Source: Dermatemys mawii (Eukaryota > Chordata > Testudines > Dermatemydidae). From it: a DNA stretch of 64,000 nt. A program made the position numbers and the translations under genes. The DNA lies in NCBI GenBank assembly GCA_007922305.1, contig ML677365.1, forward strand, positions 16,114,293 to 16,178,292. The letters run 5' to 3'. The notes beneath the pieces are model-generated. The model did not search any database, had not been told where the DNA came from, and saw only the letters and a list, made by a program, of their open reading frames with translations. This document shows, piece by piece, positions 1 through 9,569 of this stretch (positions are counted from its first letter, which is position 1; every line of letters begins with the position of its first letter).

Positions 1-399
1 TAAAAGAAACAGCATAAAGTGTCTTTTGGAAACCTCCCCAGCAACTGGCATACCCCTCTCTCTCACATGCACACACAGTCTTTCACACAACTCCCAACAC
101 ATACTTGTATTATTATTGTTTTTACTTCTTGGTACTTCCTGCAATGCACATATATTCTCTGTAATTTTATTCTCTCGAAGTGTGTTGTTTTAGTTTTGAC
201 TCGTCTGTGCATTTTACAATTTTTATTTCTCTATTACACTTAAATTTAATTCTTTGAGTAGTGATTTGTAAAATGCCTAACCTGTCCTGGCTGGAGTAAT
301 TATCCCTACAGTAATTTTTTAAAAATACACATACATTAAATCTAGGGTTTTTTGTTTCTACTGGTGGCGCACATCCGCACATACCTCAGTACACAACAA

Positions 400-543
400 A
401 ATTTATTCTGCACATGGATTGAAGATATTAGATGGAACATTGCACCATTCTTGCCCATCCTAATAGCCATTAATGGACCTATTCTCCATTAATTTATCTA
501 GTTCTTTTTTTGAACCCTGTTATACTCTTGCCCTTCACAACAT
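400..543 (-). mobile_element. CR1 LINE 3' fragment (left part of a split copy)
   Basis: Read on the minus strand this matches the usual 3' region of sauropsid CR1: 'gggttcaaaaaaagaactag', then 'aataggtccattaatggcta'. It continues the CR1 piece at 1360-1770; an LTR-like block separates the two. Family assignment is by recognition, not by search. Confidence 0.75.
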
Positions 544-1359
544 TGTTAGAGAGCTTATTCCTTCATTCTCCCACTTCCCTGGTCCTTCTCGCATGAATAG
601 AGAACAATACCCATAGTCCAAAGGCGCAAGCAATTCAATGTTTACTGGGGTGAACTTCCAGCAAGCTTAAATCCAAGTTCCTTTTTCCTTATTTTTGAAT
701 CCCAACTTACTTCCTCTTTGCCCCTAATTTATATAATATTCTTAGCTATACCTTAACCAATTATTCTGAAATTTACCTAATCAAACCCAAGATATAACAT
801 TAGTCAACCAATTATATCCCCCTACCTTAATTAGTTTACACCCAGCAAAATTAATTATATAGCAGACAGAAACAATCACAGACAGAGACCATGCAAATAA
901 ACAACAGCAAAATGGGAACTATACTGACAAAACAATACAGAAGTGAGGATTTCACAGCTACATCTATAAAGACATAAGGATTTCCCAGCTGTGTCTATTG
1001 ATAAGTGAATTCTTACCAAATAGAAAACTATCAAACCAAATTTCCTTTTACATCTTCTAAGCTCTTCCCTTTCTGTGGAGGTGAGAGATCAGATCATCTT
1101 TCTAACAGCCCCAGATTGCCTTATCTCAATATGGCTGGTGTGAAACGTGAGGATATGACTATAGCTTCCCAGCTTATGGCTTCCTCTGCTGCTTAGCCAA
1201 AGGCATTGGCTTAAGAACAGGGCCTCAGACTGTCACAGTGAGAATAGGGGCTTTACACAAATTCTCTCTTTTATCTCTAACTAGCTAAATGATAAATATA
1301 TTCCGAAATTCTTGAAGTATAGGCTTTTACAGACAGGCCTGAATATCTATATCCTAACA
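544..1359 (-). mobile_element. Solo LTR-like insertion splitting a CR1
   Basis: The block begins TGTTAG and ends CTAACA, so it has the TG...CA termini and short inverted ends of an LTR. It sits between two pieces of one minus-strand CR1. On the minus strand the flanking CR1 bases read ctgtt before and atgtt after, an imperfect 5-bp target duplication (4 of 5). A TATA-like 'tataaattagggg' lies inside when read on the minus strand. No internal coding region is attached, so this looks like a solo LTR. Retroviral versus gypsy type cannot be decided from the sequence alone. Confidence 0.6.
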
Positions 1360-1770
1360 AACAGCTTCTGGCAAAAAGATCCACAGGTTGACTGTACATT
1401 GCATGAAGAAATAATTTCTTTTGTTTTAAACCTGCTGCCTATTAGTTTAATTTGGCAACCCTTAATTCTTGTGTTTTGAGGAGGAGTAAATAATACTTCC
1501 TTATTTACTTTCTCCAGATCAGTAATGTTTTTACAGAGCTCTATCATATCCCTCCTTAGTCCGCTCTTTTGTGAACTGAAAGATCCCAGTCTTACTAATC
1601 TCTCCTCACACGGACGCCGTTCCACACCTCCAGTAATTTTTGTTGCCCTTTCAAGAACCTTTTCCAATTCCAATATCTCTGAGATGGGGCAACCACATCT
1701 GCACGTAGTATTCAAGATGTGGGAGTACTATGGATTTATTTATAGAAAATATCATATTATGATCTAAACC
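1360..1770 (-). mobile_element. CR1 LINE fragment (end of ORF2 and 3' region)
   Basis: The minus-strand translation shows decayed CR1 sequence, including the common 'gaggagagattag', 'gatatgatagag' and 'acagtcaacctgtgga' stretches that also occur in the plus-strand CR1 at 5562-6140. The piece is broken by the LTR at 544-1359 and resumes at 400-543. Confidence 0.75.
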
Positions 1771-1782
1771 TTTCTTAATGGT

Positions 1783-3040
1783 TTACACAGCACCCCACTG
1801 GCAGAACCTCACAGGACATGTGTAACTTTCTTTTTCAGCTATCCTTTCGATGCAAAGATGTCTGCCAAGTGGGTTCATTGGTGGGTTTTTAAGTGGCCGA
1901 GGAGCCCAATTCATGACCTGAAGACTTTCCCACAGAAGTGACAGGCGTAATCTTGGAGGACACAGTTGTTGGCTGGACTGTTGTGCCCTTTCTTTCCTCC
2001 TTTGCTGCTTCTGTCCCATGAGCACCTCTGTTCTCCTCAAAGCGAGCTGTGGCGTGGTATACAGTGTGGCACCACTGTGTTCACATCAAGTCCTTCCTGT
2101 TTGTTGGGCTGATGCCTTCCTTTTTAAGATGTACTTTCAGTAGGTCTTTGAAGCGCTTTTGCTGCCCTCCGTGAGCCCTTCTTCCCTGACTTACTGAGGG
2201 AAGAGCACTTGCTTCGGGAGGCAAGTGTCAGGCATACGTACACAATGGAGTTGGTGTTTCATGACCTGCACTTTTATACTGCTGACTTTGGCTGCAGAGA
2301 AAATGCTGATATTAAACATGTTGGTCTTCCCAGCTGATCCTGGGAATCCTCCTGAGGCAGAGCTGTTGGAACCATTCAGCGACTTAAGATGTCATCTGTA
2401 GGTTACCCAGATCCATCCCTCTCTGATGGACTGCAATCTTGTTATGGTGGAGAGGCTTGTGTGTGTGCACTAAGGACCCTCAGAGCTACATTGCCCAGAG
2501 CTTGCATATTCTTGGTATGGTCCCCTGTGGTGAGCAGGTCTGAGGCAAGGCTCCTGACCCATTGCAATCCAAACTTCACAAGACCCCCATGGTGGATCAG
2601 GCACACATGGAGGACCTTTTAGTACTCTGTGGCTGTGAAGAGATGAGAGCTGCAGCAGGAGGGAGGCCCCTGGTTGTCTTGGATCTCCTTGCCACTGTGT
2701 CAGGGTTTTCCTCCTGTCAAGTCTCACATGGTTACCGCCTGAGCACCAGTTTCCCCACATTAGAGATTTCATGCACAGGCTCACACTCGCACACAAAGCC
2801 CTTTGGCGACAGACAAGTGGCGGTGAAGATAGGATCAGTGATCTCTTGAATTCTTTAGTCACAAATCTGCATGCAGGTGGCAGCTGTGTGATGGCTGTCT
2901 TGTGCTTGGATGAGACAGAAGTGAATTTTGACAGCAGCAGCTGTGACTGAGCAGGTTTTTTTAGGATCCCCTCTGCTCACCCCAGATGGAGGCCAGAAAA
3001 GGTGCCCCTAGCATAGGCTGTCTCACACTGTTCTGACTGG
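1783..3040. other. Gene-free stretch upstream of a LINE endonuclease remnant
   Basis: No exon is recognised here. Because the plus-strand endonuclease remnant starts directly afterwards, this may be the 5' part of the same LINE. Small ORFs on both strands show no recognisable domain. Confidence 0.3.
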
Positions 3041-3760
3041 ATGGCCGTCTACAGTGGGATCACTGAACTCCACAGCCAAAACAAGAGATACAAGACAATG
3101 AATTTCGCCACTTGGAATGTCCATACCCTTATGGACTCTCAGCACAGTGAATATTCAGAAAGAACTGCCATAATTGCCAGAGAACTGGCAAGACTCAACA
3201 TTGACATTGCAGCTCTTAGAGAGACCTGCCGGGCTAATGAGAGCCAATTAAAAGAGGATGGAGGTTGCTACACTTTTTTCTGGAAAGAAAAGCCACCTGA
3301 AGAGAGACGCATTCACGGGTTGGCTTTGTCATCAAAAACAGGATAGACAGCTTTTGAAGTGTCCCATGCAGATCAACAGGAATCTCATGACTCTTCATCT
3401 TAAGCTTAGCAACATTCAGTGCACCATGGTCATTAGTATACACACCCCAATATCTGCTGATGAGGAAGACAACTAAGAGCAGTTTTAGCGCACTCCGGAT
3501 GCAGTCCTCACAGCCACGTCTAAGGCAGACAAACTCATCCTCCTGGGAGATTTCAATGCCAGATCGGATGGGACTCACAACTCTGAAGCAGCACAATAGG
3601 CAAAAAAAGGGTGGGAAATGTAAACCCCAATGGTATTCTCCTCCTCAGCAAACATGTGGAGCATGATCTGCTCATCACAAATACAATGTTTAGGCAGAGT
3701 AATAAATTTAAGACCACCTGGAAACATCCTTAGTCCAAACACTGACACCTTCTTGATTAT
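3041..3760 (+). mobile_element. Degenerate non-LTR retrotransposon AP-endonuclease domain
   Basis: The conceptual translation carries the landmarks of a LINE apurinic endonuclease: ATWNVHTLMD at the start, ARLNIDIAALRET with the catalytic-type Glu, a YTFFWK segment, and GDFNAR near 3550 after a frameshift. Stop codons and frameshifts break the frame, so it is a fossil. The clade cannot be set without a search. It lies antisense to POP1, downstream of the POP1 coding exon at 4496-4684 in transcript order. Confidence 0.7.
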
Positions 3761-4480
3761 GTTATAATGAGAGCCTGAGATTACGCCAACATCTTTATAT
3801 CATAAGCCATAAGAGGTACATATTACTTCTGGACCAACCATTGTTATTAAGATCAATCATGTACCTTAGGTGTAGCTATACGTCACAATGAAAAACAAAT
3901 CTGTATACGTAGCTACACATGTCAGTGAAAGGCTTCTGCTGCTGGGGCCTCTCTCTGCTGCTGTGGGGAAAGATTACAGCAGTAAGGAGGAAGCAGGACA
4001 CTGCTAAAACGAGCAGCACAGGTGGGAAAGATACCACTTGGATAAGTAGGGTATGCACCCAGAGGGTGCAGGCATGTTTTTACTTTATGTGCCTAAGTAG
4101 TGCCTCGCAATCTACACTGCTGTTTATATCAGCGCTAGAGGATGTGTGGCATATGTCCTCTGCATATTGCTGAAAGTGTACAGTGCAGACTGATCTTAAA
4201 AATGACTGCATTCATTTTCCCAACCTACAAAAATCCAGAATATGTACATCTTTGTGACTAAGTACATTTAAATTCACAATACTGAAAAAAGCGTAACTTA
4301 AAGATTTAGTGTTAGTTTCAATCCAGGAGAGTATTTCTACCTGATAAAACAGAAGTCCATGAGTGCAAATCAGATAAGGTCTCAGTTCATCCAGATTTTA
4401 CTATCACTTAAAAATAAAAGACCATAGACCTGAACTATCAGTCCATAGTAACGTCTAGCAAAAATTTCTCTGGACACTTC
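3761..4480. other. POP1 intron sequence, no gene seen
   Basis: Intronic DNA of POP1 (minus strand). A 'gtgtagctatacgtcac' / 'gtagctacac' pair near 3871-3920 suggests another short repeat, but I could not delimit it. I saw no sign of the next POP1 coding exon, which should lie beyond the left edge. Confidence 0.4.
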
Positions 4481-4495
4481 TCTATGGACACTTAC

Positions 4496-4684
4496 TTGTT
4501 ATGTATTTAGGCATTTCTTGAGAAACATTTTGGCATCCTCCTCTCCAGCCTCCTCTTCCTCTACCTCTCTCACCTCTATTTTGCCCCTTAGAAAAATACT
4601 GTTCTTTCCTGTATGAAGGTCCAGGAGACTGATGTTGAGGTCTCTGCTGCTGATACTCCTGTGAACTCTCAGGATGAAGATCTG
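4496..4684 (-). CDS. POP1: POP1 coding exon 2 (residues 49-111)
   Basis: 189 bp, acceptor tgctag at 4690-4685, donor GTAAGT beginning at 4495. It encodes DLHPESSQEY...SQEMPKYIT. A second AG three bases on (tagcag) makes this a NAGNAG acceptor; the exon could start at 4684 or 4681 without changing frame. Confidence 0.85.
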
Positions 4685-6993
4685 CTAGCATGTTGAAGAA
4701 AGAAACAGAGGAAGCGACAATGCTATTAGACTAGTCTGAATAAACAAGCAAAAAAAGTTTTTCTTCTAGCATATGACTAGATTTTGTATTGCTTTAAATT
4801 TGAAATTAGCTACCTGATCAGTTTCTATTTTAAAGAAGTCAACAATGGCATAAAAGTGTTCAGTATTTTATTATATATATATTACACACACACATACACA
4901 TATATATATAAATATAAATAAAAGAACCTTATGAAAACAATGCACTGTATGTACGAAGGTAAAGCGCTGCATTATTTATAACCCTGAAGGGAGAAGTAAA
5001 AAGCCTCTGTTCAACAGCAAGCCTCCAGCAGATTAAGAAGCTGTTTTTACAAGATAAAAGTGTAGTCCACCTCATTCTTTGGCCTCAATACCAAATTAGA
5101 GATGCCAGCATGGAACCTTCTGCCTAGTTCCATTGACTAGAATAGGATTGTGCAGGAGTCTGTGGCGATGGCTCCCAGTGCAAGATCCAGGCATCTGACT
5201 GGATGAACTGGTGTTTCATACATGGGATTCTAGAAAGACAAATAAGTAGTATTTTCCCCTTAAATTCATGACTGTGTGTCATGTAAATTATTTGGGTTTC
5301 CTCACATAAGCTATGGAGATACATAAGAGTACCTGGAAAAGCACCCAAAAAAGTACCCTTGTCTACCTTAAATATACTGTTACGCCTGTGTTTGTGCCAC
5401 ATATACAATCTTTAATACCTTTCTTAAAAATAATAAAATTTATTGCATTAAGTTAAAGCACATTTTTCCACGCTGGAGATCCGAGTCAAGATTTTTCAGT
5501 AATGGTGTCTAAGTGGCCTGATTTTTCAAGTGAGTTGATCAAACAATAACATCCACTGAATGTTTCAATATGCCTTCCACAAGGCATACTGGGGTTTGGA
5601 ATAGGTCCCATATGAGGAGAGATTAAAAAGGCTAGGACTTTTCAGCTTGGAAAAGAGGAGACTAAGGGGGGGGGATATGATAGAGGGGTATAAAATCATG
5701 AGTGGTATGGAGAAAGTGTGTAAGGAAAAATTATTTACTTGATCCCATAATATAAGAACTAGGGGCCACCAAATGAAATTAATGGGCAGCAGGTTTAAAA
5801 CAAATAAAAGGAAGTTCTTCACACAGCACACAGTCAACCTGTGGAATGCCTTGCCTTAGGAGGTTGTGAAGGGTAGGACTATAACAGGGTTTAAAAGAGA
5901 ACTGGATAAATTCATGGAGGTTAAGTCCGTTAATGGCTATTAGCCAGGCTGTGTAAGGAATGGTGTCCCTAGCCTCTGTCTGTCAGAGAGTGATGATGGA
6001 TGGCAGGAGACAGATCACTTGATCATTGCCTGTTCGGTTCACTCACTCCAGGGCACCTGGCATTTGCGATTGTTGATTGACAGGATACTGGGCTGGATGG
6101 ACCTTTGGTCTGACCCAGTATGGCCATTCTCATGATCTAAGGCCTCAGGAGACTAATTTTAGATAGTCAAGATTTAAAAAAAATGGCTACAGTTGTAAGC
6201 ACATTAGGTCTCAACTGGCTAAGAGTTGAGCGCTTTCAGCATAACCCTCCATGATCATTTACTTACATCACAAACATTCCTTACAATTAGCTGTCTCCAA
6301 AGAGATCTAGCAATGAAGCAGCAAGAAATCATGAATGAGGAGCATTAAGATGACACCAACAACTTGAAAACAAGTCAGTTTCTAAAGAAAATTAGAAGTT
6401 GCTTCAGGTACTACTCCTGACCATAAGTCCCTCTTCTAAGTTTTGTGGTTTTACAATCACAGCTTCCTTTTTATGAAGAAGTGCTACTCTCTTCCTGTTT
6501 GAATAGGCCTTTCACAGAAAACATGTGAAAGCAACAAAATGAAAAAGAGAAAAGTCATTTTTCTATTCAGATCCAATTTCTATAATCTTATGTTAAAAAT
6601 AAATCAGAACTCACATTAAAGTTGATTGTATCCTTTTAAAGAAGTGCACAAAACCTTGCACAAAGCTGGCCCCCAAAACATAATAGTATCAGTTAATCTG
6701 TTTAGAAAACACTTACATTTATCTAATTAGGTGAAGAAAGGAAGTACCACCATTGGTTCCAAAGTACTAAACACTGACCCACATTCAAAGAGATGACTGT
6801 TGGGAAAAAGATTATTTATATTAAATAAATTTTGAATGAACTTCGCACCTTGTTTCAGAGTTTGAAAAGATCTACTTCCCCCATTACGGTGCAGTATTCC
6901 ACTAGGACATGGTCCACCATCAGAAGATAAAGTGACACTGGCAGGCTGATTTCTCATTTTCTTGGCACGTTTCTTCTCTCTTGCATTAGACAT
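4496..6993 (-). CDS. POP1: POP1, ribonuclease P/MRP protein subunit (5' part only)
   Basis: POP1 is the largest protein of the nuclear RNase P and RNase MRP complexes, which process tRNA and rRNA precursors. Two coding exons are visible, join(6849..6993, 4496..4684) on the minus strand, giving residues 1-111. The first starts MSNAREKKRAKKMRNQ and the second ends QEMPKYIT, both close to the human N-terminus as I know it. Start at 6993-6991: the exon acceptor (tttgccag) lies just 2 bases upstream. Splice phases agree (exon ends with one base of a codon at both junctions). A basic KKRAKK stretch and an Arg/Gly run (GERGRGRGGWRGG) fit an RNA-binding N-terminus. The remaining exons, including the catalytic-complex core, lie beyond position 1. 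The gene diverges from RIDA. Confidence 0.88.
4871..4925. repeat. AT/CA microsatellite
   Basis: Alternating TA steps, then a short CA run, then TA again, in the POP1 intron. Simple repeat with no coding content. Confidence 0.9.
4926..5561. other. POP1 intron sequence, no feature recognised
   Basis: Unique-looking intronic DNA between the second coding exon of POP1 and a CR1 copy. Nothing coding was found on either strand beyond short chance ORFs. Confidence 0.4.
5562..6140 (+). mobile_element. CR1 LINE 3' end
   Basis: Typical CR1 3' sequence: 'atgaggagagattaaaaagg', 'cagtcaacctgtggaatgcc', 'aactggataaattcatggag' and the terminal 'tctgacccagtatggccatt'. 5'-truncated, as is usual for CR1. It lies antisense in the POP1 intron between the two coding exons. 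Confidence 0.88.
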
Positions 6994-6995
6994 TT
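6849..6995 (-). CDS. POP1: POP1 first coding exon with start codon
   Basis: Exon 6995-6849: acceptor tttgccag ends at 6996, two untranslated bases, ATG at 6993-6991, then 48 codons plus one base before donor GTGCGA at 6848. It encodes MSNAREKKRAKK...SFQTLKQ. The second base after the splice being so close to the ATG means the 5' UTR is almost wholly in an upstream exon. Confidence 0.9.
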
Positions 6996-7261
6996 CTGGC
7001 AAAACACAAAAACAAATTAAAAAAGGAGAACATCAGCACATCTACTCCTCCACTTGGCATCGCAAAGCAATACCTAAGGCCTTGTCCTACGCATACAAAT
7101 TGTACCATGTCACCTATACACCAGTATAGTTAAGTGGTACAACTTCCCCACATGTTGCTGCAGTGCTATTGCTTTACTCTGGACTAGGTAATCCCTTACA
7201 GGAGAAAAGCAACACACTACAGTAATATAAATAGTATCACCTGGATACTTCCACTGTATGC

Positions 7262-7375
7262 ATCTGATGAAGTGGCTTATGCTTCAATACTTTAGTTAGT
7301 CTTTAAGGTGCCACAGGACTCTCTGTCACTTCTGCAATTCCAGACTAACGCGGCTACCTCTCTGATTCATAAATA
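7262..7375 (-). repeat. End of a foldback interspersed repeat ('ggtgccacaggactc' family)
   Basis: Contains 'catctgatgaagtggcttat', 'ttagtctttaaggtgccaca' and 'cagactaacgcggctacc', the same end seen at 34252-34309 and 61650-61745. Solo end of the long-inverted-repeat family described at 61309. Confidence 0.75.
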
Positions 7376-7545
7376 GGCTTAGCAGAATTCAATTTTTAAA
7401 AATATTTCAACAGATGAAAATGCTTAAATTAACATGGATATTATTTTATCAGTTTAAGTTTTCAATTGAACAAAATTATGGGGGTGGTGAGAAATTACTG
7501 TAATAACAGTAAATTAGATTCAAACTTTATAGTCATTAAAATTCA

Positions 7546-7576
7546 AAATCATCATCATCATCACCACCACCACCAC
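7546..7576 (+). repeat. (CAT)n/(CAC)n microsatellite
   Basis: Run of CAT triplets changing to CAC triplets. It would read as a His run in one frame, but no gene is associated with it. Confidence 0.9.
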
Positions 7577-7954
7577 ATCAAAATAAATATTCTTAAACTG
7601 ATAACTATAAATTTCAGATATAAATGGAAATATTTTTCCTCCATTTTTGAATGTATGGTAAAATCAACACTTGCTGACATTTACAGATAGAAAACTAATC
7701 CTTCCAAGCTTAGATATATCATATCTTTACACAGAGAAATGCATCCATACCAGAATTTGGACCAATTTAATTATCAAACCCTAGCAGAATAGTTTTACTG
7801 GTACAAAATCAGAGCACACACAAGGCATTAAGGAAATAAATAAATTAAATGGAAAGCTACAAGTAGATTCCTTAAAACAATCCAGCCATTGCACAAAATA
7901 TTCATTGACAAGGTTTGACTGCATGCTATATAGAAACTGTTTTACAATCTGTCC

Positions 7955-8751
7955 CATAGGTGGGAAAATGACAGCCCGCAGCCATATCCGGCCCACAGGA
8001 CTCTCCTGCCTGGTCCCTGAGCTCCTGGCTCAGGAGGCTAGCCAGCCCCGGCCCCTTCCCTACTCCCTTTCTCCCCTCCCACACAGCCTCAGTTGACTGC
8101 GCCATTGACACAATACTCTGGGAAGCCGGGCTGCAAGCTCTTTCCGGGCAGAGCCGTGGCCTGACCCATGCAGTGGCGTGGCTGGCTCCAGCTGGGCAGC
8201 ATGGCTGCCTATCCTGGTGCTCTGGGCAACGCAGCTGCAGCACTACCAGTCACCAGTGCTCCAGGCAGCCTGGTAAGGGGGCAGGTAGCGGGGAAGGGGG
8301 GTTGGATAGAGGGCAGGGGAGTTCAGGGTGGTGGTCAAAGGCGGGGATGTGGATGGAGGTCAGGTTGGTCACAGGGTGGGGAACAGGGGTGGGGCTGAAT
8401 AGGGGCAGAGGGGCAGTCAGGAAGGGGGGGTTTGCATGGGACAGTCAGCAGCAGGGGCTCCCAAGGCAGTCAGGAAACAAGGAGAAGGGGTGGTTGGATG
8501 GGGAAGGGGTTCCAGGGAGGGGAGAATCAGGAATGAGAGGAGGGATTGGATGGGGGAGAGGGGCAGGAGGTCCAGGGGCAGGCAGGGAGGAGTGGATGGG
8601 GCAGGAGTCCTGGGGGATCATCAGGGGGCAAGAAGCAGGGGTGGTGTCAGCCAGGGGGGTAGGGGCTGGGCCACACTGGGCTGCTAACCCGATCTCAATA
8701 CAATTTCAGAAACCCAATGTGGCCCAAGGACCAAAAGGTTTGCCCGCCCCG
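7955..8751 (-). mobile_element. GC-rich non-autonomous hAT-like element, copy 1
   Basis: Left end CATAGGTGGGAAAAT and right end gtttgcccgccccg are decayed forms of the inverted ends CAGGGGTGGGCAAACT / AGTTTGCCCACCCCTG of the intact copy at 26346-27237. Flanks atctgtcc (7947-7954) and acctaccc (8752-8759) differ only by transitions and may be the old 8-bp target duplication. The GC-rich core gives long chance ORFs (up to 268 aa) that are not genes. It lies about 0.4 kb from the POP1 first-exon candidate. Confidence 0.7.
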
Positions 8752-9170
8752 ACCTACCCCAATCCAACTCCCGAAGTGAACGGCTGGAGCAAGGCACGGG
8801 GCTGTTTCCCATGCAGTGAACTCAGCGAACGGGGCCATGGGGCACACGACGCCGGTGTCCGACCTTCACTACAAGCACAGCCCGCGGGGGGGGGGGGGGG
8901 TGACTGCTGGGGAGCCGGCTACTGCCGCATCCCCCCACAGTCTAGTGCTGCAGTGCAGGGACAGGACGGACACGGGTGACCTGGGTCCACAGCACCAGCA
9001 GCCCGCCAGGCTTGGGGTGACGGGCACAGGGCCAGGGCGACGAGGCACCGCCCGGGTGGGCGGGGCGGGGCACCAGCACGCGGGGTGGGGGAAGGGGGCG
9101 GCCAGGCACCCCCCGGGAGAGCGGGGCAGAGCGCTGAGGCCCCCATGTCCCCGGGACAGCCGGGCGGTAC

Positions 9171-9345
9171 CTGGGAGCGGCCTCCTTCGCCTTCTGTCCC
9201 GCTCCTCCTCTCCCCGCCGCGCTCGGTTCCCCGGCCTCTCACTCCCAACAGCCACGCCGGATCCGCCGCCGCTGCTGTGGGGGATCGCGCAGGCGCATAA
9301 GATCCCCTTCACGCAAGACTACATCCCCCAGCAAGCTCCGCGGGA
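9171..9345 (-). other. POP1: Candidate POP1 non-coding first exon
   Basis: On the minus strand a good donor (CTCCCAG then GTACCG, GT at 9170-9169) follows GC-rich sequence starting at the ZNF143-type site. Since the first coding exon begins 2 bases before the ATG, a separate 5' UTR exon is needed, and this is the best-placed donor. The 5' boundary is a guess. Confidence 0.5.
9318..9336 (+). promoter_or_regulatory. ZNF143/THAP11-type SBS site
   Basis: ACTACATCCCCCAGCAAGC fits the ACTACAnnTCCCAGCA-type motif typical of housekeeping and bidirectional promoters, here midway between POP1 and RIDA. Match by eye. Confidence 0.65.
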
Positions 9346-9368
9346 GGCGGGCCTGTCCCTTCCGCAGA

Positions 9369-9379
9369 CGCATGCGCAG
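9369..9379. promoter_or_regulatory. NRF1-type site
   Basis: CGCATGCGCAG contains the GCATGCGCA palindromic core of NRF1 sites. A weaker variant GCGCAGGCGCA lies at 9287-9297. Confidence 0.6.
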
Positions 9380-9504
9380 TTCGGTGCCGTGGACCCACGT
9401 GGGATTGGGGGGTGGAACCTTATTCTTGGGTGAGAAAGCGAGACGGTCCCAGCTGGGCGGCCGGGAGCAAAGTGCAGAGACCTCGTGAAGAACCAGGGGC
9501 AGCC

Positions 9505-9569
9505 ATGGCCACCCTGATCAAGCGAATAATCAGCACCCCGAGGGCACCGGCTGTACAGGGCCCCTACAG
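9505..9569 (+). CDS. RIDA: RIDA coding exon 1
   Basis: ATG at 9505; encodes MATLIKRIISTPRAPAVQGPY plus two bases of Ser22. Donor CAG/GTAACG at 9570. Confidence 0.95.

Larger units (their letters stand above)
8820..9500. promoter_or_regulatory. CpG island, bidirectional POP1/RIDA promoter
   Basis: Dense CpG and GC-rich DNA between the divergent POP1 and RIDA genes. No TATA box is apparent. A ZNF143-type site (9318-9336) and an NRF1-type site (9370-9378) sit between the two likely start regions. A run of 14 G at about 8886-8899 interrupts the left half. Transcription start sites are not determinable from the sequence. Confidence 0.75.

Noticed and set aside
7466..7690. 74-aa frame with a His run
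   Set aside because: The His run is a CAT/CAC microsatellite in an intron-like, AT-rich context.
8173..8979. 268-aa plus-strand open frame and overlapping frames
   Set aside because: It lies in the GC-rich hAT-like element and the CpG island. The translation is low-complexity Gly/Arg sequence with no domain, and frames on both strands are open because of base composition.
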